Of a stretch of DNA of 64,000 bases, positions 26,961-36,694 are shown in pieces. Source of the stretch: Pseudanabaena sp. UWO311 (GTDB lineage: Bacteria; Cyanobacteriota; Cyanobacteriia; Pseudanabaenales; Pseudanabaenaceae); contig NZ_SJEE01000006.1 in the NCBI RefSeq assembly GCF_006937785.1, forward strand, positions 111,279 through 175,278. Reading direction: 5' to 3'. Each line of letters starts with the position of its first letter. The first letter of the stretch is position 1. Made by a program: the position numbers and the translations under genes. The notes beneath the pieces are model-generated. The model did no database searches. It saw only the letters and a program-made list of their open reading frames with translations, and was not told where the DNA came from.

Positions 26961-27014
26961 ATTGAATTTGCTGTATAGATTGAATTCGCTGTATAGATTG
27001 AATTCGCTATATAG
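26961..27014. promoter_or_regulatory. Three 18-bp direct repeats upstream of the TonB receptor gene
   Basis: Three adjacent copies of ATTGAATTYGCTRTATAG (26961-26978, 26979-26996, 26997-27014). They end 43 bp before the receptor's start codon. Regular spacing of nearly two helical turns suggests binding sites for a regulator, or overlapping -10-like TATAG elements. They do not match a Fur box that I can recognise. Confidence 0.5.
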
Positions 27015-27057
27015 GCTGAGTCAATTGATTTAACTTATGAGGAGTGGAGTTGTCAAT

Positions 27058-29121
27058 ATGAGTCTTTTAAAGTTGCTATTATTAGCATCTAGTTTTTTAT
27101 CGGCGTTTTGGGGTTTGGCTAATGCGGTTAATGCAGAACCATTAACTGTTGAGGAAATGCGATCGCAAGCCTCTCACCGCAGTTCAGATTTAAGGTCAGT
27201 ATCTTCTACTCAGCCAGCAACATCTCAACCGATCTCCCAAAGCAAGGTTGAAGATGACAGCGATGAAACCGAAATCCGAGTGACAGGTACGAAATCGCCA
27301 TTCGCTCCTAGTTCTGCCCCCACATATATCATACCTAAGTCAGAAATCGAGCAGCAAAACCCTAGTACCGCCGCAGAGATATTGCGTAACTTGCCTGGAT
27401 TTGCGATTAATGATTATGGCTTTGGTGCTGATATTCATACAGGTACGTTCCTGCGTGGCTTTTCGATCAATCAGTCCATATTCCAAATTAATGGGCGTTC
27501 TTTTGGCAGCAATGTTAGTACTTATCACGGCGGGACTGATCTCAATGGTATTCCTGCCGATGCGATCGAAAGTGTCGAACTCACAGGTGGCACTAGCGCT
27601 ACACTCTACGGTTCGGAAGCCTTTGGTGGAGTGATCAACCTTACCACCAAAAAAAAGCCACAACCGCTCAAAGCAACCGCAGGAGTTGAGATTGGTTCCT
27701 ATGGCTATCAGCGCTATCGATTTGGCTATGGCGGCACTCTAGATAATGTCAACTTCCGCTTGGGGTATGAGAGGTTTAGCACTGATAATAACTATCCAGT
27801 GCCCGTAGGAGCAGCTAACCGTAACCCTGCTGATGGCAGATTGTTTAATGGGGACACTCGCATTGACAACTTCTATGGCAGTGTCGAAGCACCCCTTGAT
27901 TCTCGAAATTCTTTTAGCCTTGACGCATACAAAACGGCTAGTCGGCGTGGACTGCTTTATTTTGGATTTCCATTACAACGCGATCGCCTCGATCATGATT
28001 TGCTAAATATCGGTACAACTCTAACTACTAAACTGGGCGATGGTAATGACTCTATTCTCAAAACTACGATCGCCTACAATCAAGACTTTTTCAACACCTA
28101 TGGACCATCAGGAGCATTCTTTCGGACAGGTTCATTGGATTCTAAAGCCCTAAGTGGACGAGTGGAAAATCAATGGCAAATCTCGCCTACTTACAAACTC
28201 ACCTCAGGATTGGATATCAGTAGCAGTTCTATTCGTGGCGATGTTTTCAGCAACAATCCCACTTTTACAGTGAATACTGGTGTGGTCAGTCGCGATCGCT
28301 CACATGTGGCTTTATTTGCGCTAAATACCTTGCAGCTTGATAATAATTTTCAGCTTGAGCTGGGTTTGCGCCAAAACTTCACCAATGATTTTGGGAGTTA
28401 TCTCAATCCCACTGTTGGTACAAGATGGAATATCACACCTGAGATAGTCTTTCGCAACAGCTTTGCAGTTCTCCAACGCAATCCTGGACTCGATCAGCTA
28501 TTTGTTCCTGATAGCATTCATAGCTGGCTTCCGAATCCTAACTTGATCCCTGAAAAGGGTGTGGCATATACGGCGGGATTTGACTTTAATCTTTCAAATT
28601 CTTTCACTGCTCAGTTGACCTATTTTGGCAGCAGTTTAAGCGATCGCCTCGGAATTATTGCAGGACGTTGGGAAAATGTAGGACAGGTGAGCACCAATGG
28701 GATCGAGGCGGCTTTAAAGTTACAAATCACGCCTGAGTTTTCATCATTTTTCAACTACACCTACACCGATGCCAAAGTTACTAGTAGCAGAACTGCTTCT
28801 GAAGTTGGCTTACAGCTAGCTACAGTTCCCTATTCTGTGGCTAAGTTGGGTGTTAACTATAACTCCAATGGTTATCAAGCTAATCTGTTTTTTAACTATT
28901 ACAGCGGTTCTCGTCGATCGGTATTTGCTGCCACAGGAGTTAACCCCACTGAGTTTTCACCAGCTTATCTCAGCCTAGATTTTAATGCCAAGGTTCCATT
29001 ATACAAAGATTTATCTTTGACCCTAAGTCTAGAAAATCTAACTGATCAAAGCTACGAAAAAACCAACCGCATTTTTCAACCTGGGCTCACCTATCGAATT
29101 GGCTTACAAGCTAGTTTTTAA
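27058..29121 (+). CDS. TonB-dependent outer-membrane receptor
   Basis: A receptor of 687 residues from the ATG at 27058, which has GGAG eight bases upstream and a clean signal peptide (ending NAVNA). A further in-frame ATG at 27037 lacks this spacing. A TonB-box-like segment ETEIRVTGTK is followed by the plug (PTYIIPKSEIEQQNPSTAAEILRNLPGF-type start, then ESVELTGGTSATLYGSEAFGGVINL) and a beta-barrel that ends in phenylalanine. It imports a scarce ligand such as a siderophore, haem or cobalamin; the sequence does not say which. The exbB, exbD and tonB genes follow, giving a complete energised uptake unit. Confidence 0.93.
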   Translation: MSLLKLLLLASSFLSAFWGLANAVNAEPLTVEEMRSQASHRSSDLRSVSSTQPATSQPISQSKVEDDSDETEIRVTGTKSPFAPSSAPTYIIPKSEIEQQNPSTAAEILRNLPGFAINDYGFGADIHTGTFLRGFSINQSIFQINGRSFGSNVSTYHGGTDLNGIPADAIESVELTGGTSATLYGSEAFGGVINLTTKKKPQPLKATAGVEIGSYGYQRYRFGYGGTLDNVNFRLGYERFSTDNNYPVPVGAANRNPADGRLFNGDTRIDNFYGSVEAPLDSRNSFSLDAYKTASRRGLLYFGFPLQRDRLDHDLLNIGTTLTTKLGDGNDSILKTTIAYNQDFFNTYGPSGAFFRTGSLDSKALSGRVENQWQISPTYKLTSGLDISSSSIRGDVFSNNPTFTVNTGVVSRDRSHVALFALNTLQLDNNFQLELGLRQNFTNDFGSYLNPTVGTRWNITPEIVFRNSFAVLQRNPGLDQLFVPDSIHSWLPNPNLIPEKGVAYTAGFDFNLSNSFTAQLTYFGSSLSDRLGIIAGRWENVGQVSTNGIEAALKLQITPEFSSFFNYTYTDAKVTSSRTASEVGLQLATVPYSVAKLGVNYNSNGYQANLFFNYYSGSRRSVFAATGVNPTEFSPAYLSLDFNAKVPLYKDLSLTLSLENLTDQSYEKTNRIFQPGLTYRIGLQASF

Positions 29122-29257
29122 ACGTAATCCAATTAGAAATTTGCGGTAAAACCACTGAGATTCCTTCTAGATTTAGCAGTATCTGGAGAACTGGAGCATT
29201 CTAGCAAAAAATACCCGAAACTCAGTCTGTATAGCTCACACCCAAAGTACACCTATT

Positions 29258-29312
29258 ATACACTAATGCAAATACATAGAATTATTATTGCTAAATATTT
29301 GCATTAGTGTAT
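29258..29312. repeat. 17-bp perfect inverted repeat before exbB
   Basis: Arms ATACACTAATGCAAATA (29258-29274) and its complement (29296-29312) enclose 21 bp. It lies between the receptor and exbB, 31 bp before the exbB start. An AT-rich stem without a U tract; it may be an operator or an mRNA-processing structure controlling the relative level of exbB. Confidence 0.65.
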
Positions 29313-29342
29313 GATAAAAATTGCCTAACTTAACTTCCTAAC

Positions 29343-29999
29343 ATGTCCAAACTGTTTGATACCCTAGTCGCAGGTGGAGTAACGATTATTCCACTCTTGA
29401 TTTGCTCATTTTTAGTTGTGGCTCTCTCGATCGAGCGTTCTATTATTTGGTCACGTGTCAGAAAGAATCAGAAGCGCATTGTCAAAGCAGCATTGCAAAT
29501 TTATCAGCAAGATCCCACCCAAGCCGAAGATTTTCTGCAACAACATCTCGACTTTGCGATCGCCCGTATTTATTTAGAAGCGATATCGATTCCCAATGCT
29601 ACACCCACCGAATTTGCCCTTGCCCTTGATGCGCGAACTCAGTCGGAATTACCTAATCTCAGGCGTTTCAATATTATTTTTGAAGTCATTGTGGGGCTGG
29701 CTCCTTTACTAGGCTTACTTGGAACGGTAACTGGACTCATCACCTCCTTTGGTTCTCTCACTTTAGGTGATATCGGTGGCTCAAAGTCCCTCAATGTTAC
29801 GGGTGGCATTAGTGAAGCGCTTATTTCTACTGCGATGGGATTGATTGTGGCGGTAATGGCATTGATTGCCGCAAGTATTTTCCGATCGCTTTATGCTCAA
29901 CAGCTTGCTTATTTTGATGAATGCTGCACTCAATTAGAACTAAAGCATTTGCGATCGCTTCGTCAACAGGCTCAACAACAGGTAAATATACATGTCTAG
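29343..29999 (+). CDS. exbB: ExbB/TolQ/MotA-type proton channel subunit
   Basis: A 218-residue inner-membrane protein with three helices: one at the N-terminus (VTIIPLLICSFLVVALSIERS) and a conserved pair (VGLAPLLGLLGTVTGLI and ALISTAMGLIVAVMALIAAS). With ExbD it uses proton motive force to drive TonB. The exbD reading frame overlaps its last eight bases, so the two are translationally coupled. Confidence 0.94.
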   Translation: MSKLFDTLVAGGVTIIPLLICSFLVVALSIERSIIWSRVRKNQKRIVKAALQIYQQDPTQAEDFLQQHLDFAIARIYLEAISIPNATPTEFALALDARTQSELPNLRRFNIIFEVIVGLAPLLGLLGTVTGLITSFGSLTLGDIGGSKSLNVTGGISEALISTAMGLIVAVMALIAASIFRSLYAQQLAYFDECCTQLELKHLRSLRQQAQQQVNIHV

Positions 30000-30420
30000 A
30001 AGACTACGCCGCCGATATGAGGCTGAAATGGCAAATCAGCCCCTAGAGATCAAGAACCTTCTACCGCTTATGGATGTAGTTTTTGCGCTGTTGACATTTT
30101 TTGTACTTTCTTCATTATTTCTGAATCGTATCGAAGGCTTACCCGTAGATTTACCCAAAGCTCAGTCTGGCGCAATGCAAAAAACACCTGCTCGTGCAAC
30201 GATTAGTGTCAATGAAAAGACAGAAGTGTTTTTGAATAAACAAAAAATTGGAATTGCTGAAGTTAGCGATCGCGTCAAACAGTTATTAGAACCAAATCAA
30301 GATCTTGTAGTAGTTCTCAATGCCGATCGGACTGTCCAGCATGGTGATGTCGTCCAAATCATGGATCAACTGCGCCAAATTCCCCGAGTCAAAATGGCGA
30401 TCGCCACTAAGAATAATTAA
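29992..30420 (+). CDS. exbD: ExbD/TolR-type biopolymer transport protein
   Basis: A 142-residue protein with a basic start (SRRLRRRYEAE), the motif NLLPLMDVVFALLTFFVLSS in which the aspartate is the proton-carrying residue of the family, and a periplasmic domain ending QLRQIPRVKMAIATK. It is the partner of ExbB, with which it overlaps, and precedes tonB by about 40 bp. Confidence 0.94.
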   Translation: MSRRLRRRYEAEMANQPLEIKNLLPLMDVVFALLTFFVLSSLFLNRIEGLPVDLPKAQSGAMQKTPARATISVNEKTEVFLNKQKIGIAEVSDRVKQLLEPNQDLVVVLNADRTVQHGDVVQIMDQLRQIPRVKMAIATKNN

Positions 30421-30459
30421 GGAAAAAGGAAAAGGGAAAAAGCCATAGGAAAGTAAGCT

Positions 30460-31689
30460 ATGAATAAGATTAAAAATACATCTGAACTTGAAGATGTCCA
30501 GCCAAAAAAAGAGAGTCGAGCTTTAGCATCCTTATTATTTATAGGCTTTGTCGGTTCCGCTTGTGTTCATGCTGCCGCGATGATTACTCCTGTTCCTACT
30601 TTGTGGAAACCTGTGAGCAAAGAATCAGAGGAAATAATGGAATTTGTCGTAGATACGAGCAAAACACCTGAAGAGAAAACCCCCGAAATTGCCAAAGAAC
30701 CAGAACCAATTGTCAAACTTGCCGTCAATCAACCTAATGAAGAAGTTGCACCAGAAGCGATCGCCCTTGCACCTGTAACTCCGACTCCTCTCAATGAAGG
30801 TAAAGATGCGGCGGCTCCTGACAATCTGAAACCTTTGCTCACCACAAGTACTAGTGACACCAAAATTCAGCAAGGCGGCGGCTCAATTATTTCTAAAGAT
30901 GGAATTGGTTCTGGTTTTGGTAATGCAAAAATCCCTACAGGCTTTGTACTAGGTGGCAAAGTTAACGGTAATCCCAACGGTTCTAAAAATGGAGTAATTG
31001 GCGGCATTATCAACGGCAAACTAGGAGGTAAAAATCCTCAAGGGACTAGCACATTACCTCCTGCATCCACTCCACCAATTGATCCACCCCCCCAAAGACA
31101 ACTTAAACTTGAATGTCTCAGTTGCCCCAAGCCCCAATATCGCGGTAAAGAGGGAACGCCGAGAGTTACCTACGATATTGCTCCCGATGGCAGAGTTACG
31201 AACGTGCGCTTGCGTCAATCTAGTGGCGACGAGCAAACTGATCGCGAAACCATCGAAGCAATGAGCAAATGGCAATTTAATCCGCAAACCATACCTGAAG
31301 GTGGGCGTACTAATGTCAAAGTAAGAGTCACCTTTGAAGAGCAAGGTTCACAATTTCAGCGTCAAAATGAAGAGCGGCGGCGGGAAGCTGAAAAACTAGC
31401 CGAACAAGAACGTCAACAACGTGAAGTCGAGCGATCGCTCCCAGTCCCCGCAGCAATAACGCCAGTTAGTAATCCGACCCCAGACGTATCTTCATCATCA
31501 ACATTAACCCCAGTAGTTAATACAGCTCCTACCACACCAAAGCCTGCATCAGTTCCTGCATCAGTTCCTGCATCAGTTATAGATACTCCTGCCGCACCGC
31601 AACCTACATCAGTGACTGATACTCCTCCGCCTGCACCAGCGTCTACACCTTTACTACCGCCACCACCTCCGCCGCTAAGCGAAAAATAA
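30460..31689 (+). CDS. tonB: TonB-family protein with an extra C-terminal tail
   Basis: A 409-residue protein: a cytoplasmic start, a membrane helix at about 22-42, and a long Pro/Glu- and Gly/Asn-rich periplasmic spacer. The TonB domain lies at about 213-293 (YRGKEGTPRVTYDIAPDGRVTNVRL through AMSKWQFNPQTI). In most TonB proteins this domain is last. Here it is followed by a charged coiled-coil segment (about 298-326) and a Pro/Ser/Thr-rich tail of some 80 residues containing short direct repeats (SVPASVPASV) and ending in a proline run. The tail might reach the outer membrane or peptidoglycan. The gene closes the exbB-exbD-tonB operon. Confidence 0.9.
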   Translation: MNKIKNTSELEDVQPKKESRALASLLFIGFVGSACVHAAAMITPVPTLWKPVSKESEEIMEFVVDTSKTPEEKTPEIAKEPEPIVKLAVNQPNEEVAPEAIALAPVTPTPLNEGKDAAAPDNLKPLLTTSTSDTKIQQGGGSIISKDGIGSGFGNAKIPTGFVLGGKVNGNPNGSKNGVIGGIINGKLGGKNPQGTSTLPPASTPPIDPPPQRQLKLECLSCPKPQYRGKEGTPRVTYDIAPDGRVTNVRLRQSSGDEQTDRETIEAMSKWQFNPQTIPEGGRTNVKVRVTFEEQGSQFQRQNEERRREAEKLAEQERQQREVERSLPVPAAITPVSNPTPDVSSSSTLTPVVNTAPTTPKPASVPASVPASVIDTPAAPQPTSVTDTPPPAPASTPLLPPPPPPLSEK

Positions 31690-32275
31690 TTGCTCGCGTA
31701 TTTTAACAATCGCAGCAATCTAAACTTAAAATTTTCGGTAGCGATAAAGAGACAAAGCTTAGATGGCGCAAAGCGCAGCTTACTCCTTTGCGATATAAAT
31801 CATTTTCTTATTTAAACCCCCCGAATTTTGAATCGCAAGAAACTTGTGAATTTATGTAAACAAATAGTGTTGTGCAATACCACTTGAGTTAATGTATATA
31901 CATGGCACAAGAGACAGAGCAACTCAATCCAAACGCAACCCTAGCTTAAATTTTGAAAGCAAAAAGGAGAAGCAAAAAGAAAGAGTTAAAAGTCAAATCG
32001 GATTGACGCTTTGTTGCTCCCCACGATTCTTTCGATCTTTACGGGGCAGTGCTTATTCTAAAGATCGGTGTAGTTTTGATTGCTTCGATAGCCTGTATTG
32101 TTATTGGGGTCTCTTAATTTTTTGTTCAATGTTTCTTTAGGTTTTGACCTAGCATGAAGACAAGATGAGACAAACTTATGTAGTTGAAAAAATAAGTGCT
32201 ACAGCGTACAGTTAATCAATGCCAACACGTTCCAGTAAACCTCTAGTAGAAACTTTAATTGAATTACTTTAAAAC
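31690..32275. other. Long gap with a possible remnant of a small membrane-protein gene
   Basis: No accepted gene is present. In one rightward frame three blocks follow each other, separated only by stops: an ATG at 31902 followed by 14 codons, a basic block, and a hydrophobic block from about 32007 to 32119 that could form one membrane helix (AVLILKIGVVLIASIACIV). Alignment of all three in one frame hints at a decayed gene, but chance cannot be excluded. A GTG at 32049 could start a 23-residue hydrophobic peptide. Confidence 0.25.
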
Positions 32276-32305
32276 ATGAGTCTAGCAGCCTTCTGCTAGA
32301 CTCAT
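32276..32305. terminator. 13-bp hairpin
   Basis: Arms ATGAGTCTAGCAG (32276-32288) and its complement (32293-32305) close on CCTT. There is no good T tract after it. It lies upstream of tpiA, some 590 bp after tonB. Confidence 0.5.
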
Positions 32306-32383
32306 TCAGTTTTGGGGACAAAAGCAAAGACCATCGCTTCGTAACTACCTTTGTTTTTAAATAACTCAGCATAATTAAAACCA

Positions 32384-32438
32384 AAAACCCAGAGGTGTGA
32401 GTCGCCCGCTTGGCGGGCGACTCACACCTCTGGGTTTT
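32384..32438. terminator. 26-bp perfect palindrome upstream of tpiA, TTG triloop
   Basis: Arms 32384-32409 and 32413-32438 are exact complements (base AAAACCCAGAGGTG, top GTCGCCCGC). The T-rich right base could terminate transcription coming from tonB. It ends 82 bp before the tpiA start. Confidence 0.75.
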
Positions 32439-32520
32439 AAGGTTACTTATTGATCCATTCTTCGGTAAAATAAACAATAATTCTTTATTTTCATGATCTT
32501 AACTCAGGGGTAAATGAGCA

Positions 32521-33270
32521 TTGCGTAAAATCGTTATCGCTGGCAACTGGAAAATGTATAAAACCCAGTCTGAAGCCAAAACATTTTTCTCGGAATTTCC
32601 TGCCCATCTTAAAAACACCGCTTCCCAAGCGGCGATCGCCGATCAGCAAATCCTTATTTGCGTCCCCTATACAAATTTGGCGATCTTACAAACAATCCTG
32701 CCAGCGATCGGTCAAGCAAACCTGAGTATTGGTGCTCAAAATGTTCACTGGGCAGAGAACGGCGCATTTACTGGAGAAATATCTGCGCCAATGTTGCTAG
32801 AGATGGGCATAAAGTACGTCATCATCGGGCATAGCGAACGTCGTCAGTTTTTCGGTGAAACCGATGAAACCGTTAACAAACGGCTTAAAGCTGCCCAAGC
32901 TCACGGCATTACACCCATTCTTTGTGTCGGCGAAAGCAAGCAGCAACGGGATGCTAATGAAACTGAATCTTGGATTTTTTCACAACTAGCCGCTGACCTT
33001 GTTGACGTTGACCAGAATAATTTGATCGTAGCCTATGAACCAATTTGGGCGATCGGCACTGGAGACACCTGTGCTTCTAGTGAAGCTAACCGCGTGATCG
33101 GACTAATACGTGGTAAACTTACTAATCCTAACGTCACAATTCAGTATGGTGGTTCCGTCAAAGCTGATAATATTGACGAGATCATGGCTCAACCTGAAAT
33201 TGATGGTGTGCTGGTTGGCGGAGCAAGTCTTGACCCAGCAGGCTTTGCCCGAATTGTAAATTATCGTTAG
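32521..33270 (+). CDS. tpiA: Triosephosphate isomerase
   Basis: A 249-residue TIM-barrel enzyme that interconverts glyceraldehyde-3-phosphate and dihydroxyacetone phosphate in the Calvin cycle and glycolysis. The N-terminal AGNWKM carries the catalytic Lys, IIGHSERR the His, [10 protein letters not shown] the Glu, and VLVGGASL closes the phosphate site. The N-terminus [11 protein letters not shown] fits the family only if the start is TTG at 32521, with AGGGG about ten bases upstream; the nearby ATG at 32514 is in another frame and reaches a stop after four codons. The TTG start is unusual for such a gene. Confidence 0.95.
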   Translation: MRKIVIAGNWKMYKTQSEAKTFFSEFPAHLKNTASQAAIADQQILICVPYTNLAILQTILPAIGQANLSIGAQNVHWAENGAFTGEISAPMLLEMGIKYVIIGHSERRQFFGETDETVNKRLKAAQAHGITPILCVGESKQQRDANETESWIFSQLAADLVDVDQNNLIVAYEPIWAIGTGDTCASSEANRVIGLIRGKLTNPNVTIQYGGSVKADNIDEIMAQPEIDGVLVGGASLDPAGFARIVNYR

Positions 33271-33379
33271 TTTTGCCTGTATTGCCTTTTGTTTACTAGT
33301 TGTCTATCTAAAGACAGCGATCGCCACAGCCGACATAGCCATAACAAAGCTTATCAAGCCATAACAATTGTTTTTACAA

Positions 33380-33409
33380 TTGACTTTGTGAGACGTACTT
33401 TGTTATAAT
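33380..33409 (+). promoter_or_regulatory. Promoter of the str operon
   Basis: TTGACT (33380-33385) and TATAAT (33404-33409) are separated by 18 bp. The -10 box is perfect. They sit about 50 bp before the rpsL start, giving a leader of about 45 nt. Confidence 0.75.
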
Positions 33410-33460
33410 TATGTGCTGTTGATTAGAATACACAGCCGCAGATATACCAAATCATCACTT

Positions 33461-33874
33461 ATGCCCACGATCCAACAGCTCATCCGCAGTGAGCGCCAAA
33501 CCATAAACACCAAAACAAAATCTCCTGCCCTAAAAAGTTGTCCTCAACGCAGGGGAGTATGTACGCGCGTCTACACTACAACACCCAAAAAGCCCAACTC
33601 TGCACTTAGAAAAGTGGCACGGGTACGCTTGACTTCTGGCTTTGAAGTCACCGCATACATCCCTGGCATTGGGCATAACCTCCAAGAACACTCAGTTGTG
33701 ATGATTAGAGGCGGTCGTGTAAAAGATTTACCAGGTGTGCGTTATCACATTATCCGTGGCACTCTCGATACTTCGGGCGTAAAGGATCGTAAGCAAGGAC
33801 GCTCTAAGTATGGGGCAAAACGTCCTAAGCCAGGTCAAGCTGCCGCCGCAAGTACTGGCAAGAAGAAGAAGTAA
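33461..33874 (+). CDS. rpsL: 30S ribosomal protein S12
   Basis: A 137-residue S12 from the ATG at 33461 (MPTIQQLIR); an upstream in-frame start is rejected because it lies at the promoter's start site. The decoding-centre loops are intact: [13 protein letters not shown] and the [10 protein letters not shown] segment, with [12 protein letters not shown] near the end. The C-terminus has a Lys/Ala-rich extension of about a dozen residues. It is the first gene of the str operon. Confidence 0.97.
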   Translation: MPTIQQLIRSERQTINTKTKSPALKSCPQRRGVCTRVYTTTPKKPNSALRKVARVRLTSGFEVTAYIPGIGHNLQEHSVVMIRGGRVKDLPGVRYHIIRGTLDTSGVKDRKQGRSKYGAKRPKPGQAAAASTGKKKK

Positions 33875-33950
33875 GAATCATTCGCAAAAGGTTTTAGCAA
33901 CCATTTAGTAAAATTAGCAATTCATTTTATAAGGTGAATTTAGTACAGCA

Positions 33951-34421
33951 ATGTCCCGTAGAACGAAAGCTTCAAAGCGCATAACTCCCCCTGATTCGGT
34001 TTATAACAGCCGTCTTATTAGTATGCTTATCCGTCGTGTAATGTCACGCGGCAAGCATTCTGTGGCTTCCCACATCGTTTATAAAGCCCTTGATACCATT
34101 GGTGAACGTACAGGTAATCCACCATTAGAGGTGTTTGACCGAGCCATTCGTAATGCTACTCCATTGGTTGAAGTCAAGGCGCGTCGTGTTGGCGGTGCTA
34201 CCTACCAAGTCCCGATGGAAGTCCGTACTGACCGTGGTGTAGCACTAGCTCTTCGCTGGTTAGTCCAATATTCTCGTGGTCGTGCTGGGCGTAGTATGGT
34301 TACTAAACTAGCTAACGAGTTGATGGATGCTGCCAATGAAACTGGTCAAACAATTCGTAAGCGTGAAGAAACCCACAAAATGGCAGAAGCAAACAAAGCA
34401 TTTGCTCACTATCGTTACTAA
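33951..34421 (+). CDS. rpsG: 30S ribosomal protein S7
   Basis: A 156-residue S7, the primary binder of the 3' major domain of 16S rRNA. Typical blocks are [24 protein letters not shown] near 20-40, [14 protein letters not shown], and [22 protein letters not shown] at the end. Length and start are standard. It lies 76 bp after rpsL. Confidence 0.98.
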   Translation: MSRRTKASKRITPPDSVYNSRLISMLIRRVMSRGKHSVASHIVYKALDTIGERTGNPPLEVFDRAIRNATPLVEVKARRVGGATYQVPMEVRTDRGVALALRWLVQYSRGRAGRSMVTKLANELMDAANETGQTIRKREETHKMAEANKAFAHYRY

Positions 34422-34505
34422 CCTAACGCTATCAAACCTTAGCTTGCCTCGCTATACTATTCTTAATATAAATTCTTAATTCCTGATAAACACGAGGAAA
34501 CTATT

Positions 34506-36587
34506 GTGGAACGCTCTATTGCCTTAGATAAGGTACGCAATATAGGCATTGCAGCTCATATTGATGCTGGTAAAACCACAACTACAGAGCGCATTCTCTT
34601 TTACTCTGGCGTTGTTCACAAAATAGGTGAAGTCCATGATGGAACCGCAACGACAGACTGGATGGCGCAAGAACGTGAGCGTGGTATTACGATTACGGCA
34701 GCAGCTATTAGTACAAGTTGGAAAGATCATCGCATTAACATCATCGATACCCCTGGACACGTAGACTTCACAATTGAAGTCGAACGTTCTATGCGTGTAC
34801 TTGATGGTGTAGTTGCGGTTTTCTGTGCTGTGGGTGGCGTGCAACCTCAGTCCGAGACTGTTTGGAGACAAGCCGATCGCTATAAAGTACCTCGTCTCGT
34901 ATTCGTTAACAAAATGGATCGTATGGGTGCGAACTTTTTGCGAGTAAGAGAGCAAATTCGTGCTCGTTTTGGCTCCAATGCTGTCCCTATTCAGTTGCCT
35001 ATCGGTAGTGAAGCAGAACTGGTGGGCATTATTGATCTCGTCAAAATGAAAGCCTATATCTATAAAGACGAAATAGGCAAGGATATTGAAGAAATAGATA
35101 TTCCTGCTGATTTAGTCGAACTAACGAATGAATGGCGCGGTAAGCTGCTTGAATCAGTTGCCGATTCAGATGACGTTCTGATGGAAAAATATCTTGAAGG
35201 TGAAGAACTCACTGAAGAAGAAGTCAGAGTAGGTCTGCGCAAGGGAACTTTGAGCGGTTCAATTGTGCCGATGACTTGTGGTTCTGCATTCAAAAATAAA
35301 GGCGTACAGCTTTTACTTGATGCTGTTATCGACTATCTTCCTGCTCCTAGCGATGTTAAACCAGTTTCAGGGTTGCTTCCTAACGGTGAAGAGGCTATTC
35401 GTGAAGCCAAGGATGATGCCCCAATGTCAGCCCTTGCATTCAAAATCATGGCGGATCCCTATGGTCGTCTTACTTTTGTTCGCGTTTACTCTGGCATCTT
35501 GAAAAAAGGTTCCTATGCTTTAAACTCTAGCAAAAACAAGAAAGAACGCATTTCGCGCTTGATCATATTGAAGGCTGATGATCGTCAAGAAGTTGATGAA
35601 CTCAGAGCAGGGGATCTTGGTGCCGTATTGGGACTCAAAGACACCTTTACTGGCGATACTCTTTGTGACGACAGCTCACCAATTGTTCTTGAGACTCTGT
35701 TTATTCCCGAACCTGTGATTTCTGTGGCTGTTGAGCCAAAGACAAAGCAGGATATGGAAAAACTATCCAAGGCTCTACAGTCTCTTTCTGAAGAAGATCC
35801 TACCTTCCGCGTAATGACAGATCCAGAGACAAATCAAACAATTATCTCTGGTATGGGTGAGCTTCACCTTGAAATTCTCGTTGATCGGATGAAGCGTGAG
35901 TTTAACGTTGAAGCTAACGTGGGTGCTCCTCAAGTTGCTTATCGTGAGACTATCCGCAAAACAGTTACCGATATTGAAGGCAAGTTTGCTCGTCAAAGTG
36001 GTGGTAAGGGTCAATATGGTCACGTTGTGATCAATTTGGAACCTACCGAACCAGGTACAGGATTTGAATTTGTATCGAAGATCGTTGGTGGCGTGATTCC
36101 TAAGGAATTCATCAAGCCTTCCGAGCAAGGCATGAAAGAAGCCTGTGAATCGGGAATTCTTGCTGGTTATCCTGTGATCGACCTCAGAGCTACCCTTGTA
36201 CATGGTTCTTTCCATGACGTTGACTCTTCAGAAATGGCTTTTAAAATTGCTGGTTCAATGGCAATCAAGGAAGCTGTAATGAAGGCTCAGCCAGTCTTGC
36301 TTGAACCAATGATGAAGGTTGAGGTAGAAACTCCTGAAGACTACATGGGTGATGTAATTGGCGATCTCAGCCGTCGTCGCGGCAATATTGCTGGCATGGA
36401 AGATACCCCATCTGGAAAAAGCGTTGAGGCAAGAGTTCCTTTGTCCGAAATGTTTGGGTATTCTACTGACCTTCGCTCATCAACTCAAGGTAGGGCAAGC
36501 TTCTCAATGGAATTTAGCCATTATGAAGAAGTGCCAAGGAATGTGGCAGAAGCTATCATTGCTAAAAATAAGGGCAAAAAAGAGTAG
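34506..36587 (+). CDS. fusA: Translation elongation factor G
   Basis: A 693-residue translocase GTPase. The P-loop [15 protein letters not shown], switch [17 protein letters not shown] and the NKMD motif are complete, and the C-terminal domains ([30 protein letters not shown]) are of normal length. The start codon is GTG at 34506; the family N-terminus ([14 protein letters not shown]) supports it. It lies 84 bp after rpsG. Confidence 0.98.
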   Translation: MERSIALDKVRNIGIAAHIDAGKTTTTERILFYSGVVHKIGEVHDGTATTDWMAQERERGITITAAAISTSWKDHRINIIDTPGHVDFTIEVERSMRVLDGVVAVFCAVGGVQPQSETVWRQADRYKVPRLVFVNKMDRMGANFLRVREQIRARFGSNAVPIQLPIGSEAELVGIIDLVKMKAYIYKDEIGKDIEEIDIPADLVELTNEWRGKLLESVADSDDVLMEKYLEGEELTEEEVRVGLRKGTLSGSIVPMTCGSAFKNKGVQLLLDAVIDYLPAPSDVKPVSGLLPNGEEAIREAKDDAPMSALAFKIMADPYGRLTFVRVYSGILKKGSYALNSSKNKKERISRLIILKADDRQEVDELRAGDLGAVLGLKDTFTGDTLCDDSSPIVLETLFIPEPVISVAVEPKTKQDMEKLSKALQSLSEEDPTFRVMTDPETNQTIISGMGELHLEILVDRMKREFNVEANVGAPQVAYRETIRKTVTDIEGKFARQSGGKGQYGHVVINLEPTEPGTGFEFVSKIVGGVIPKEFIKPSEQGMKEACESGILAGYPVIDLRATLVHGSFHDVDSSEMAFKIAGSMAIKEAVMKAQPVLLEPMMKVEVETPEDYMGDVIGDLSRRRGNIAGMEDTPSGKSVEARVPLSEMFGYSTDLRSSTQGRASFSMEFSHYEEVPRNVAEAIIAKNKGKKE

Positions 36588-36694
36588 TCCTTTAAAATAC
36601 TCAACAAATACTCTATAAACTAGAGTAATAATTACCGATAAATGCTCTATGCAATAGAGTAACAATTACTAAATTTAAGGATAATTACGAAAAA

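Noticed and set aside
26961..27014. Possible CRISPR array
   Set aside because: Only three repeats lie directly next to each other with no spacers, and no cas gene is in the window.
26656..27057. Cobalamin riboswitch before the TonB receptor
   Set aside because: I looked for the conserved B12 box and its paired elements and did not find them.
31892..32140. An 82-codon rightward frame
   Set aside because: The composition is odd (Lys/Ser-rich, then Cys/Phe-rich), there is no motif, and another frame in the same region looks more protein-like.
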